From contig JAKZAP010000018.1 in assembly GCA_023053575.1 (NCBI GenBank), positions 16,644,202 to 16,708,201 on the forward strand: a stretch of 64,000 nucleotides of DNA. Reading direction: 5' to 3'. Each line of letters starts with the position of its first letter. Positions within the stretch are counted from its first letter, which is position 1. The stretch is from Branchinecta lynchi (Eukaryota > Arthropoda > Branchiopoda > Anostraca > Branchinectidae). The notes under the pieces were generated by a model. That model saw nothing but the letters and a program-made list of their open reading frames with translations. It ran no database searches and was not told the origin of the DNA. A program made the position numbers and the translations under genes. Positions 1-10,356 of this stretch are shown here, one piece after another.

Positions 1-40
1 CGTTTTCGTACTACTACCATACTACTACGCAGGCTACAAA

Positions 41-399
41 TTTTTCATCTGGGACAAGTAGTTTGTCCGGAATCCGGCTGAAAGTGGAAGTTGGTAAGAA
101 GTAAGTAAGGAAGCTGAGATACGACCTAGGCTATAGAGTAAACCATATGCTGAATCCATATCTGAATATTTGACAGCGCGAAATGGATATCTGAATATAT
201 CTGAACTTTGTGAAATTCAGCTGGCGTATCCGTTTTGCACTGTCAAATACGAACTTGGTCTTCATTGGCCTTAACCTGTTTGTATATTTTAAAAGTAAAC
301 ATGTTTAAAGAAGTCTGTTGAAGACCGAATATCTACAAGACGAATTGTCGGGAGCAAGTATTAACATTTTGGGATCCCATCGAAACCTTTGGTCATGTT
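41..399 (+). mobile_element. R1 element, 3' part only
   Basis: This is the right-hand part of the R1 family (see 5469-6966). One degenerate core monomer with the CCGGAATCCGG word is followed by the R1 end, GGGATCCCATCGAAACC then TTTGGTCATGTT at 387-399. The final hexamer is CATGTT rather than CTTGTT. The left part is missing; in the twin (19161-19519) the fragment abuts the TIR element at 18906-19147. Confidence 0.75.
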
Positions 400-713
400 T
401 TCAGAGACCTCGGGACGCAGTGAACTCTGAATATTCGATTTCCTTAACCCCTTCCTGGGAAATTGGTTATATACTTTTAATACCCCTCGTATCCGAAGTT
501 CTGCTGGTGATTCGCTTCCTTAGACAGAACTCTTTATCTAACTGACTTTCCGAAAGAATTGCTTTTTCCTTATTTCATCGCATTCTATTCCCTCTGCTTC
601 CATAAATAAGGAATTGTCTGGCAGAGCTCTTGACTGTATTCGGTTTCCTGAACTAATTTCATACTTTTTTCGCTGCAATCGCCGGAATTTGTAGTTTCTG
701 TACCGTAGATTGT
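400..713. other. No recognisable feature
   Basis: Low-information sequence between an R1 end and an R5 element. Short open frames on both strands (75 and 88 codons) have no family signature and I treat them as chance. Confidence 0.5.
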
Positions 714-976
714 GAGCGTGTTCCATCCTACTGATCGTACTTAATTCGCATTCCGTCACGAATTTTGGCTTCTTGGCATCGGGGCTGGATCGATTTTTTT
801 TCACGGGCTAATCCGGCCAATCACGTCACAGAGATCGTAGTTACCACGCTTACTACGCTCCAGACCTTGGTAAGAAATAGTTACTAAGGTTGAAAAAGTC
901 AGCGTAGTAACTTTTCGCGAGGTTGGAACGACAATACAAGTAATAGTTACTATTGTTAGAAGGGTGGAACACGCTC
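714..976. mobile_element. R5 TIR element (MITE-like)
   Basis: A 263-bp element whose ends are inverted: GAGCGTGTTCCATCCTACT at the left, and the reverse complement of GAGCGTGTTCCACCCTTCT at the right. A second copy lies at 10751-11030. The interior carries repeated GTAGTTAC and AGTAACTAT words. No coding capacity. Superfamily unknown, because I could not fix a target duplication. Twin at 19834-20096. Confidence 0.7.
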
Positions 977-1072
977 AACTGTTCACTGAGATGACTTAAA
1001 GCAGCATTTTCTGACATGTATATCATTGGACTACCGCCGGATTAGGTCCTGTATTGTTGCTGTTCGGTTTGG

Positions 1073-2180
1073 AACAAGACCAAAGGTTTCGATGGGATCC
1101 CAAAAATTCAATATCTGATCCAGACAACTGGGTCTTGTATTAGCCAGATCCAGTCATCGCTAGACTGCTTGAACATTTTTACAATTAAGATTTCAGAAAC
1201 ATATTAAGGCCAAATAGCTAATCATCTGAGAAAACCAAGTTCAGATATGGATTCAGCATGTGTGTTTACCCCTACATGTTATATCTGTTTTGACGAAAAC
1301 TTCCTGCCAATATCCTGGTTTCGGCCGAACTCCAGAACTACTTGTCCGGTGAAAAAAGAAAGCTCAAAAAACGAACTCAGGGTATCTTCTTTCCCCAATA
1401 ATGAACATCTAATCAACTTCAAATAAAAATTTAACTTATAACAAATTGTCCAGCTCCAGCCGGATTCCGGTCGAACTATATGTCCGGGTAAAATATGATT
1501 GTCACAGACGGATTCAGCATCTCTTCTTACCCTTAAATCGGTTATCCAATCAAATAGAAATAAAACTTTAACTTCTAAAAATTTCCGATTTGGCCGAATT
1601 CCGGGCGAACTAAATGTCCGGGTAGAAAATTTTTTTTTCACATAAGTGAGATCGAACATCTAATCAACTCCAAATAAAACTTTTAATTTTAACGAACTTT
1701 CCGGTTTGGGCCGGATTCCGGGTGAACTACTTGTCCGTCGAGAAAATGGTGTTCACAATCGTCTTCAGCATGTCTTCCTACTCCTAAATTGAACATCTAA
1801 TCAACTTCAAATAAAACTTTTACTTTTAACAAACTTTCCGGTTTTGGCCGAATTCCGGGCGAACTACTTGTCTGATGACAAAATGGTTTTGACCATCGTG
1901 TTCAGCATGTCTCCTTACCCCATAATCGACTATCACATTAGCTGTTTCAAAATATTTTGTTTTCCCCTTAATTTGAACCCCCTCCCCCACCCCTAAATTT
2001 AGGGCTACAAAGCCCATCTACGAACTCGACTGGTCCGACGACCTAACGAATCCTCACACCAAGTTTCATCAAAATATCTCATTCCCTTCGAGAATTATCG
2101 TGCTTACAGACGGACGAACAGACGGACAACTTTTGCGATGTCATAGGTATCCCTCCACTTACGTTTTGGGATCCCAAAAA
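1073..2180 (-). mobile_element. R1 element, full length, reverse orientation
   Basis: Read on the minus strand it starts TTTTTGGGATCCCAAAACG at 2180, followed by a short TCCG-type tract near 2110-2130. Several 137-bp-type core monomers follow. It ends GGGATCCCATCGAAACC then TTTGGTCTTGTT at 1073. Both ends match the forward copies. Minus-strand open frames inside follow the monomer period and are not genes. Confidence 0.85.
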
Positions 2181-2936
2181 GTTGAGCACCATGCGGAGTG
2201 GCAATTCGTCTGTTTTTTCCCCCGCGCTAATGCCACCTGCTGCTGAATGATGTGATATGCGGGAAGTCATCTACATTCAATATGTGATGAGTTTGCGTCA
2301 GCTAATGATATCGTTTTTGACACGTGTAAGACTCAGTGTGTGGCGTTCATTCCCTGAGGGACTCCTTTGAAATACCTACCTAAGGTATTACTTTCTGGAG
2401 TTTCACTGTCTTTCTTTGAATCCTACATATACGTTGGGTCCACGGCACTCCGTCCCTGAGTGACGAGCTCCATGTTTAAGCACTTCCACAGTTCGCTATG
2501 CTGCCGGGCTAACTTACTCATTCGTAAGTTCGGGAAATGCCACCCAACCGAGACGTGTTTTCTTTCCGAAGCTTAGTGCATTTCCTTGTACGCTCTAGCT
2601 TTTGCGTAATCTCTGCTGAGAGTTGTCTCTTCGGTTTCTTTATAACAATCATTTTCGGTGGCTTCTCGGTCTTTCCCTAAACTATAGTGCTTTCGAATTG
2701 TTCGTTGGTGCTGGCCTTGCATCTTTTCCAGAACTGTGTAGGAAACTTTCCCTTTTAAACCAGGCAAAGATACGGAAATTGCGCTTCTTCTGGTGCTTTT
2801 GGGGACGCCATTTTGCCTGTCTCTGCCGCCTGTTGGACTTGATCTAGTGAGATTCCACAACAAACTTGATGTTCAAGCACCATTTTGGTTTGTTCGTGTT
2901 TCTTTTTTCGTTTTGTTATTGCTTTGTCTATTTTTG
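2181..2936. other. Unassigned sequence
   Basis: About 750 bp between two R1 copies, with no repeat I could match in the window. A 96-codon minus-strand frame (2573-2863) and a 74-codon plus-strand frame overlap each other. Neither has a recognisable motif or splice context. Twin at 21301-22056. Confidence 0.5.
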
Positions 2937-3800
2937 TTTTTTGGGATCCCGAAACGTAAGTGGAGGGATACCTATGACATGGCTAAAGTTGTCCGTCTGT
3001 CTGTGAGCACGATAAGTCTCGAAGGAAGTAGATATTTTGATGAAACTTTGTATGAGGATTCTTTGCGTCAAGGGTAATTTCAAGTTCGTAGATGGGCTCT
3101 GTAGCCCTATATTTAGGGATGGAGGAGGGGGTTTCAAATTAAGAGGTAAATTTTTTTTTTTTTTAAATGCAATTGAGATAGTAGATTTAGGGGTAAAGAG
3201 ACATGCTGAATCCGAAGATGAAAGTTATTTTCTTGCCGGACAAGTAGGCTAGTCACCCGGAATCTGGCGAAAACCGGACACAAAATTTGTCAAATATTTT
3301 TCGGCCATAGCAGTCCCTACCCCTTTATTCTCAAACCACTATAGCTCTGTGCGTGGATAGCGACACTCCTTTGTTCATTCTATGGACGTCGGCGAGAATT
3401 AGTGTAATCGAAGGTCAGATCTCAGATGGGTTATATAGTGTTCAAACGAGGAAATTGGTTGTTCAAGCGAGGATGTTGTTCAGTGAGGATTCACTCGTGA
3501 AGTACAGGTCATAGATGGTTCGTAGATGTGTCCTTTAGTCCTATCTTTAGAGGCAGAGGAGGGGTTTCAAATTTACGGTAAAAACGTGTATGTTTTATAA
3601 GCTAATAAGATACTCATTCAGGGGGTAAGGAGGTCCGCTGAATCCATATCTGAACTTAGATTTCTTGCTGGACAAATGGTTCCAGACGAATTCGGCTGAA
3701 ACAGGACATTTGGTTGAAGCTCAAAGTTGTTTGTGAAATTGATTAGAGATTCGGTATCAGGGCAAGGAGACATGCTGAATCCATTTCTGAACTTTATTTT
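2937..3800 (+). mobile_element. R1 element, degenerate, 3' end missing
   Basis: Begins TTTTTTGGGATCCCGAAACG with the R1 head (GTAAGTGGAGGGATACC) and the conserved TAGATGGGCTCTGTAGCCC block. Decayed core monomers continue to about 3800, and there is no CTTGTT end. A 16-base T run lies near 3150-3165. Twin from about 22057. Confidence 0.7.
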
Positions 3801-4923
3801 AACACAAGCTGGTCCTTAGTTCAGTAAATAAATGAATGAAATCGCCGCGCTCCTTGATTAGCTTTGGATACTGTCAGGCCAAAACCACTGCAAGGCCATT
3901 ATTGATATTGATACTGATACGGTCTATTACCGTTTGATATATTTGCAGATAAATGCATAGCCTCCACAGACTTTTATATATCTTCGCCTTAACGTGTAAA
4001 TGAATAAATAAATACACTGTCAAATCCATTGACAGTTGCGCTATGATATGCCACTCATATAGGTTCGTGTGGTGCAAAAAATATTGCGCGTCTGTATTGC
4101 GAAGACGTTCGCGAACTTTGAAGACCTGGATCGGAACTAGCTACCATGTTGGATGCGGGGGGGGGGGGGGGGAGGGGCTGGATATTTTGTTTCTTGCAGA
4201 AGGGCCTGACGGGTGTAAGCCTAGAAGTTTAGTCTTAGGAATCCAGCCAGATCAAATAATTGGATGCAGGTTTTAGGAAAAAGTACTTTCACTCAGTCTG
4301 GGAAGAAGAAACTTTGCTTGGATGCCGGGGGAACTTAGTAGATATCATGAATACGTGCCCCGATAAGTGTTGTGGATTCTGACCACATCCGGCCATGCTT
4401 ACATGCTTACCGGCCATGTATTACTTTGACCATTTCTACCGTCTTTTCCGTCGACTGTGCTATTGCCCGAAGCCACCGAGTGGATGAAATAATTGTATAG
4501 GTTTATCAAAACATAGTCCTGTTTTAGTGTAATTGTAATATGCGATGTGTAATATTACGAAGTAAAGATATTGATTGATTGATTGAATAGTGGCCACGTA
4601 AAAGAACTAGTAGATTCAGACCGGATCTGTCCATTAGCTCTGAGATCTTGTTCTCTTTCCATCAGGGGCCAAGTAGTCGAGTCCTTGTAGATTACGGACC
4701 GGATCCGTGCTCAAGTGCCATGTATGCGTCCAGAACTTTTACCCTTTGCATCAGAATGTTCACCTAAAGGTACGTGCACACACAGTCGTACATCTTTCTC
4801 ATGCGAAAGCAGGTATGGGGAATTGGCGTCAGTAGGCTATGGAGATTAGTCAACATTCCGGAGCTGAAGAGAAAATTTGTACCCTGCTGCGGAAATCAGA
4901 CTATGCGTACACGTACCTTATGG
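3801..4923. other. Mostly unassigned; retroelement tail and G16 tract
   Basis: Contains a 16-base G tract at 4157-4172. At about 4480-4592 an A/T-rich stretch ends in a tandem ATTG tail, typical of the 3' end of a non-LTR retroelement or SINE. No coding sequence recognised. Twin at about 22921-24044. Confidence 0.5.
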
Positions 4924-5131
4924 TGGGTTTACACACTGCGTAAAATCTGAGCGTATTTTACGCAAGTTTTGAGCTTGAAAAGATTTCTAGTAATATGGAC
5001 GTATTTAGATACAAAGCGGACCGATTTCTCAAATACGTCCGTATTGCTAGAAATGTTTTCAAGCTCGAAACGTGTTTAAAATACGCTCGGATTTCAAAAT
5101 ACACTCGGATTTTACGCAGTGTGTAAACCCA
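4924..5131. mobile_element. Foldback element, inverted repeat over most of its length
   Basis: The two halves are inverted copies: 4924-4947 pairs perfectly with 5108-5131 (outer sequence TGGGTTTACACACTGCG). The arms continue imperfectly inward through AGCTTGAAAA/TTTTCAAGCT and ACGTATTT/AAATACGT. A transcript would fold into one long hairpin. No protein. Twin at 24045-24252. Confidence 0.8.
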
Positions 5132-5132
5132 G

Positions 5133-5350
5133 GGTTGGTCACCAAGAACCAGGGTGTACGAGTTACTTTCAGGATACTTTTGGTTACTCATAGTTACTTT
5201 GGGTTACTTTTGGTTACATTGGGTTACTTTTGGATACATTGAATTGGGTTATATTGGGTTACTTTGGGTTACATTACGTTACATTGGGTTACTTTGAGAT
5301 ACTTTTGGGCTGCTTTCCAGGGTGTACGAAGTTACTTTTGGTGACCAACC
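5133..5350. mobile_element. TIR element containing a decamer minisatellite
   Basis: Perfect 13-bp inverted ends, GGTTGGTCACCAA at 5133-5145 and its complement at 5338-5350. They enclose about 12 imperfect copies of a roughly 10-bp unit of the GGTTACTTTT/GGGTTACATT type (5163-5315). It abuts the foldback element, and sequence just outside (GTGTAAACCAACCAT, ending near 5371) is inverted to the sequence left of 4924. The units are not a known telomere repeat. Confidence 0.7.
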
Positions 5351-5468
5351 GTGGGTGTAAACCAACCATTAGTGTTGCTGTGACCACCAGTTAAAGGACC
5401 GTGGGTAATTTGTTACAGTCGCACCTTGAATGCCAATGCGGCCTACTTCCGTTAACTGCATTTATTAG

Positions 5469-6966
5469 TTTTTGGGATCCCAAAACGTAAGTGGAGGGAT
5501 ACCTATTACATCACAAAATTTGTCCGTCTGTCCGTCCCTCTGTCCGTCTGTACGCACTGTAACTCACGAAGAGAATGAGATATTATGATGAAACTTGGTG
5601 TGAGATTGTTTGGGTCAAGAGTAAGGTCAAGTTCGTAGATGGGCTCTGTAGCCCTACATTTAGGGGTGGGGGTGGGGGTTTAATTTAAGGGGCAAATGAA
5701 ATATTTATAAACATATAATTTGATAGTCGATTATGGGGTAAGAAGACATACTGAACACGATGGTGAAAACCATTTTGTCATCGGACAAGTAGTTCGCCCG
5801 GAATCCGGCCGAAACCGGAAAGTTTGTTAAATGTAAAAGTCATATCTGAAGTTGATTAGATGTTAGATTTAGGGATAAGAAGATATGCTGAACATAATGG
5901 TGAAACACATTTGTTTGCCGGACAAGTAGTTAGCCCGGAATCCGGCCAAAACCGGAAAGTCTGTTAAAAGTAAAAGTTTTATTTGAAGTTGATTAGATGT
6001 TAAATTTAGGGATAAGAAGACATGCTGAACACGATGGTGAAAACCATTTTCTCGCCCGAAAACCATTTTCTTCGCCAAATTCCTCGCCCGGAATTTGGCG
6101 AAAACCGGAAAGTTTGTTCAAAGTAAAAGTTTTATTTGAAGTTGATTAGATGTTCGATTATGGGGTAAGAAGACACGCTGAACACGATGGTGAATACCAT
6201 TTTGTCATCAGACAAGTAGTTCGCCCGGAATCCGGCCAAAACCGGAAAGTTTGTTAAAAGTAAAAGTTATATCTGAAGTTGATTAGATGTTCGATTTAGG
6301 GATAAGCACATGCTGAAAATGATGGTGAAACACATTTGTTCGCGGGACAAGTAGTTAGCCCGGGATCCGGCCAAAACCGGGAAGTCTGTTATAAGTAAAA
6401 GTTTTATTTGAAGTTGATTAGGTGTTCGATTTAGGGATAAGAAGACATGCTGAACACGATGGTGAAAACCATTTTCTCGCCGGGCAAGTAGTTCGCCCGG
6501 AATTCGGCCAAAACCGGAAAGTTTGTTCAAAGTAAAAGTTTTATTTGAAGTTGATTAGATGTTCGATTAAGGGGACATGCTGAACCCTTATGTGAACAGT
6601 ATTTTCTACCAGGACAACTTGTTCGGCCGGAATCTAGGCCAAACCGGAAAATTTGTTAAAAGCAAATGTTTTATTTGAAGTTGATTAGATGACAGATTTA
6701 GGGGTAAGAACACACGCTGAATCTGTATATGACAATCTTTTTTTTTACCTGGACAAATAGTTCGTTTGGAATCCGGTTGAAACCGGATTTTTTTTTTATA
6801 AGTTGAAGTTTTACCTGAAGTTGATTAGATGTTCTTTATACGGATAAGGAGATACGCTGAATTCGTTTCTGAACTTTTTTTTTCTGGACAGGTATGGTAG
6901 TTCGTTCGCAATTGTCTGGATCAAATATTAGATTTTTGGGATCCCATCGAAACCTTTGGTCTTGTT
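5469..6966 (+). mobile_element. R1 element, full length, reference copy
   Basis: Head: TTTTTGGGATCCCAAAACG, then GTAAGTGGAGGGATACC, a TCCG-rich tract (5520-5552), GATGAAACTTGGTGTGAG and the GGGCTCTGTAGCCC palindrome. Body: about eight core monomers, each with ACATGCTGAACACGATGG, CCCGGAATCCGGCC and TTGAAGTTGATTAGATG. Tail: GGGATCCCATCGAAACC then TTTGGTCTTGTT. The palindrome GGGATCCC occurs at both ends. It encodes no protein. Because it sits inside R3, both boundaries are fixed to within one T. Architecture resembles non-autonomous rolling-circle elements. Confidence 0.85.
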
Positions 6967-7109
6967 AAACCTGGAGACCCAAACTTCATGTTACATTTTA
7001 AACCCGCTGTCGATACCTCACTTGGTGTAGGGAGGTGGGGAGTGAAGAGGTGGGGTGAGGGGAGGTGAGATGGGGGGCGGTGGGTAGGTTGTGACGAGGG
7101 AATCATTTT

Positions 7110-7355
7110 TCTTTCCTATTTTCTTTTTTTTCTCTCTTTCTTTACCTCTTTTTCCTTTCTTTTTTTGAAAATATATTAGATTAAATTTATGTCGTTATTT
7201 ATTGAATAATTTCAAGTTAAAAGGTGGTTAGAAGATACAGCCACCCACAGGATTTTTGTCTTTTATGTGGTTGTTGAGTTTTTTGTACAATGTAGTTGTG
7301 TTTTTTTGGTGAAGTAAAAAATATCTGAATCTGAAATCTAATCTAATCTAAAAAA
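7110..7355 (+). mobile_element. Retroelement 3' end with AATCT tail
   Basis: A pyrimidine-rich stretch leads into A/T-rich sequence ending in tandem AATCT units and an A run (7334-7357). It interrupts the old R3 copy. The short tandem tail is typical of CR1/L2/RTE-like 3' ends or their SINEs. Too short to classify. Confidence 0.45.
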
Positions 7356-7676
7356 AATCTTTGCATTTGCCTCAGGTCGCTGGTTTCCATGCTCATTACG
7401 TTCCCGACGAGTGTTCGTGTCCCATGCTATTGATGCGTATAACCGGCTTTCTGAATGTTGCCGAGATTTTGCTAGAAGACAATGGGCTGGGGAAAAGGTT
7501 TAACACAGTCAAAGCCGTTTTTTAATTGGTTAAAGGCATGACAGGGCCTAGATTTACAGTATTCAGGTAGTTTAGTAGCAACTAGTGCGGGGCATGCTAT
7601 AAAAGCAGAGCTTGGTTGTAAAGTATTAAACTATTTCAGAAGAGTGGAAAAAACAGAAAATAGTGCAAGGTGTGCT

Positions 7677-8037
7677 TTAAAGGACCTCTCTACCTGTAAT
7701 ACCAATGCAACCTACTTTCATAATCACTCCATATATTTCTAAACCCGGAGACCCCAATTTCCTACTGTACATTCTAACCCCTCTAACAAAACCACGCTGA
7801 TTTTCTCACTTGCCGTGTTTTGCTCCCTTCGATGTTTATCACGCTGTCGACGGTTGTTTGTGAGAAGTTGTTCCATCAGAAAAATCGGCATGTAAATTGT
7901 TTCCCTGTTTTCGCTACACGTCAACGGGTCTCGGAAAAGGCTGAATCAGCCCAAACCGTAGGTTATTTGTTGAAAGCATAGTATAGTATTTTAAAATACT
8001 GTGAGTTGAAGAGTAAATAGTGCGAGGTGTGCTTTAA
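7677..8037. mobile_element. R3 element flanked by TTAA
   Basis: Body 7681-8033 starts AGGACCTCTC and ends GCGAGGTGTGCT, with TTAA directly on both sides. Other copies are at 32443-32800 and 62078-62447; in the 32.4-kb copy the ends are clearly inverted (AGGACC and GGTCCT). TTAA target sites are typical of piggyBac and Kolobok DNA transposons, but no transposase is present. Twin at 26798-27158. Confidence 0.65.
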
Positions 8038-8501
8038 AGTTTAACTGAAAAGCCAAATTATTTTTGTATCATTTAACTGAATACACTGCATTTTTTTCCC
8101 TTGTATTAAGGGATTTATTTTTTTATTTTTCACAATTCACTCTAGAATGACGTTCGGAAAAATCTAGGGTCTTCCCCACAACGCAAAGTTCTGCTTTGAC
8201 GCAGAAAAACTGAATCTCAATACATACGCTGCGTTTCAGTGGCAAGTGATCAGCTTACGGAAGGTAGCTTACAACATGTACACTTATTTCTCGTAAATCG
8301 TTTTCGTTGAGTATACAGCACAGATATAAGCGCATAGAGCGTACAAATCAGACGAGGAAATTCCACTATTTGAAAATCGATTATTCGTGAATAGCGAAGC
8401 AACGAAGTATCGCATTTTCGCCGGGTTTTAGATCTTCTTTAAGTGACTACGTGATGGGTAACTAGCTTGTCCTATCTAAGACCTTTTCAGTTAAACTTTA
8501 A
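8034..8501. mobile_element. R4 TIR element next to an exon
   Basis: Perfect 19-bp terminal inverted repeats, TTAAAGTTTAACTGAAAAG at 8034-8052 and its complement at 8483-8501. The outermost TTAA at each end could be the target duplication. A related copy is at 32796-33112 and a decayed one starts at 45653. The right end lies 18 bp before the XPG exon that starts at 8520. Twin at 27155-27622. Confidence 0.8.
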
Positions 8502-8519
8502 CATTCATCGTTTCTTCAG

Positions 8520-8711
8520 GCTGCTTTGGCGACAGAGAAACGGCAGATTCTCCAAGAGCGAGGAAGACAGGAGAGGCTGGCCACTACTATTACAGATCAG
8601 ATGTACTCAGAGGCACAAGAACTACTACGTCTGTTTGGCATTCCGTATATTGTGGCCCCCATGGAAGCTGAGGCGCAGTGTGCATTTCTCGACATGCACC
8701 AACTCACTCAG
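8520..8711 (+). CDS. ERCC5: XPG/ERCC5 endonuclease, internal exon (I-region, first part), copy A
   Basis: The 192-bp exon encodes 64 residues of the XPG (Rad2/FEN1-family) structure-specific endonuclease, which cuts 3' of the lesion in nucleotide excision repair in the nucleus. Seen: acceptor TTTCTTCAG before 8520, donor CAG/GTAAAA at 8711/8712, and no stop in frame. The translation runs from AALATEKRQ through [15 protein letters not shown] and PMEAEAQC to MHQLTQ. The EAEAQC segment carries the catalytic acidic pair of the I-region (human Glu791 region). Both boundaries are phase 0. An apparent start near 8526 is TTG and not a real start. The continuation is at 49279; upstream exons lie outside the window. 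The identical exon at 27641 is probably the same locus. Confidence 0.9.
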
Positions 8712-8793
8712 GTAAAAATCATTACCTGCGTTTTTTCCTTTTCTCCATAGGCCGGTTATCCACCTCCACCTACCTATTTGCGACTATTGACCG

Positions 8794-10251
8794 TTTTTGG
8801 GATCCCAAAACGTAAGTGGAGGGATACCTATGACATCGCAAAAGTTGTCCGTCTGTCCGTCCGTCCGTCCGTCCGTCCGTCCGTCCGTCCGTCCGTCCGT
8901 CTGTCCGTCCGTCTGTAAGCACGATAACTCTCGAAGGGAATGAGATATTTTGATGAAACTTGGTGTGAGGGTTCGTTGGGTCGTCGGACCAGTCAAGTTC
9001 GTAGATGGGCTTTGTAGCTCTACATTTAGGGGTGGGGGAGGGGATTCAAATTAAGGGACAAACAAAATATTTTGAAACAGCTAATGTGATAGTTGATTAT
9101 GGGGTAAGAAAACATGCTGAACACGATGGTGAAAACCATTTTGTCGTCGGACATGTAGTTCGCCCGGAATCCGGCCAAAACCGGAAAGTTTGTCGAAAGC
9201 ACAAGTTTTATTTGAAGTTGATTAGATGTTCGATTTAGGGGTAGGAAGACATGCTGAAGACGATGGTGTAAACTATTTTCTCGACGGACAAGTATTTCGC
9301 CCGGAATCCGGCCCAAACCGGAAAGTTTGTTGAAAGTAAAAGTTTTATTTGAAATTGATTAGATGTTCGATTTAGGGGTAGGAAGACATGCTGAAGACGA
9401 TGGTGAAAACTATTTTCTCGATGGACAACTATTTCGCCCGGGATCCGGCCCAAACCGGAAAGTTTGTTGAAAGTAAAAGTTTTATTTGAAGTTGATTAAA
9501 TGTTCGATTTAGAGGTAGGGAGACATGCTGAAGACGATGGTGAAAACTATTTTCTCGACGGACAAGTATTTCGACCGGAATCCGGCCCAAACCGGAAAGT
9601 TTGTCAAAATTAAAAGTTTTGTTTGGAGTTGATTAGATGTTTGATTTAGGGCAAGAAGACATGCTGAACACTTATGTGAAAACAAGTTTCTACCCGGACA
9701 TGTAGTTCGTCCGGAATCCGGCGAAAACCGGAAAACTGTTGGAAGTCAAAGTTTTATTTCTAGTTGATTAGATAAGCGATTTAGGGGTAAGAAGAGATGC
9801 TGAGTCCCTGTGTGACAATCGTATTTTACCCGGACATATAGTTCGACCGGAATCCGGCTGGAATCGGAAAATTTGTTATAAGCTAAATTTCTATTTGAAG
9901 TTGATTAGATGTTCATTACTGGGGAAAGAAGATACCCTGATTTCGTCATTGAGCTTTCTTTTTTCGCCGGACAAGTAGTTCTGGAGTTCGGCCGGAACCG
10001 GGAAATTGGCAGAAGTGGCAGGAAGTTTTCGTCAAAACAGATACGACTTGTAGGGGTAAACACACATGCTGAATCCAAATCTGAACTTGTTTTTCTCAGG
10101 TGATTAGCTATTTGGCCTTAATCTGTTTCTGAATTTTAATTGTAAAAATGTTCAAGGAGTCTGGCGAAGACTGGATCTGGCTAAGACAAGACCCAGTTGT
10201 CTGGATCAGATATTGAATTTTTGGGATCCCATCGGAACCTTTGGTCTTGTT
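8794..10251 (+). mobile_element. R1 element, full length, exact 137-bp core units
   Basis: Same head and tail as the 5469 copy. The TCCG tract is long (8850-8913, about 14 units). The word GTTCGATTTAGG or its equivalent recurs at 9228, 9365, 9502 and 9639, giving an exact 137-bp period, then near 9774 and 9911. It begins 83 bp after the XPG exon donor. Twin at 27915-29372. Confidence 0.88.
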
Positions 10252-10356
10252 CGTCTCGCCGGTTGGTTTGACTGAGCTCTAAAGAGGGCTTATAAGAAAA
10301 ATTGGCGTCTTCCCGTCGCCGGCGCCTATCTCTCCAGTTAGAATTTTGAATTTCGC

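Larger units (their letters stand above)
5391..7676. mobile_element. R3 element, old copy interrupted by R1 and a retro tail
   Basis: The left part (5391-5468, starting TTAAAGGACC) aligns with the intact R3 copies at 7677 and 62078, e.g. CCAATGC..CCTACTT. R1 then intervenes (5469-6966). R3 resumes at once with AAACCTGGAGACCC, equivalent to AAACCCGGAGACCCC in the other copies. A second insertion, ending in an AATCT tail, occupies about 7110-7355. The end (GTGCAAGGTGTGCTTTAA) shares TTAA with the next R3 copy. Confidence 0.7.
1..10356. repeat. Copy A of a 10.36-kb duplicated block
   Basis: Positions 1-10356 repeat at 19121-29477. The offset is 19120 up to the G run at 4157 and 19121 after it. 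By eye I found two differences: a 16-base versus 17-base G run (4157-4172 versus 23277-23293) and G at 9442 versus A at 28563. Copy A ends at the first N of the gap, and copy B continues into different sequence at 29478. Every element annotated in 1-10356 therefore has a twin. An unmerged contig overlap is more likely than a real duplication. Confidence 0.97.

Noticed and set aside
2573..2863. 96-codon minus-strand frame, charged and Lys-rich
   Set aside because: No recognised domain, no splice context, and it overlaps an equally open plus-strand frame.
5163..5315. Interstitial telomere repeat
   Set aside because: Units are about 10 bp (GGTTACTTTT type), not tandem TTAGGG or TTAGG, and lie inside inverted ends of an element.
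8526..8750. A start codon and short gene at the XPG exon
   Set aside because: The apparent first codon is TTG inside an exon with a proper acceptor at 8518-8519, and the frame runs past the donor into the intron.
8784..8996. Open frames reading TDGRTDGRTDG-type peptides (also in other R1 copies)
   Set aside because: They are translations of the TCCG microsatellite and R1 head, recur in every copy, and have no start or family support.
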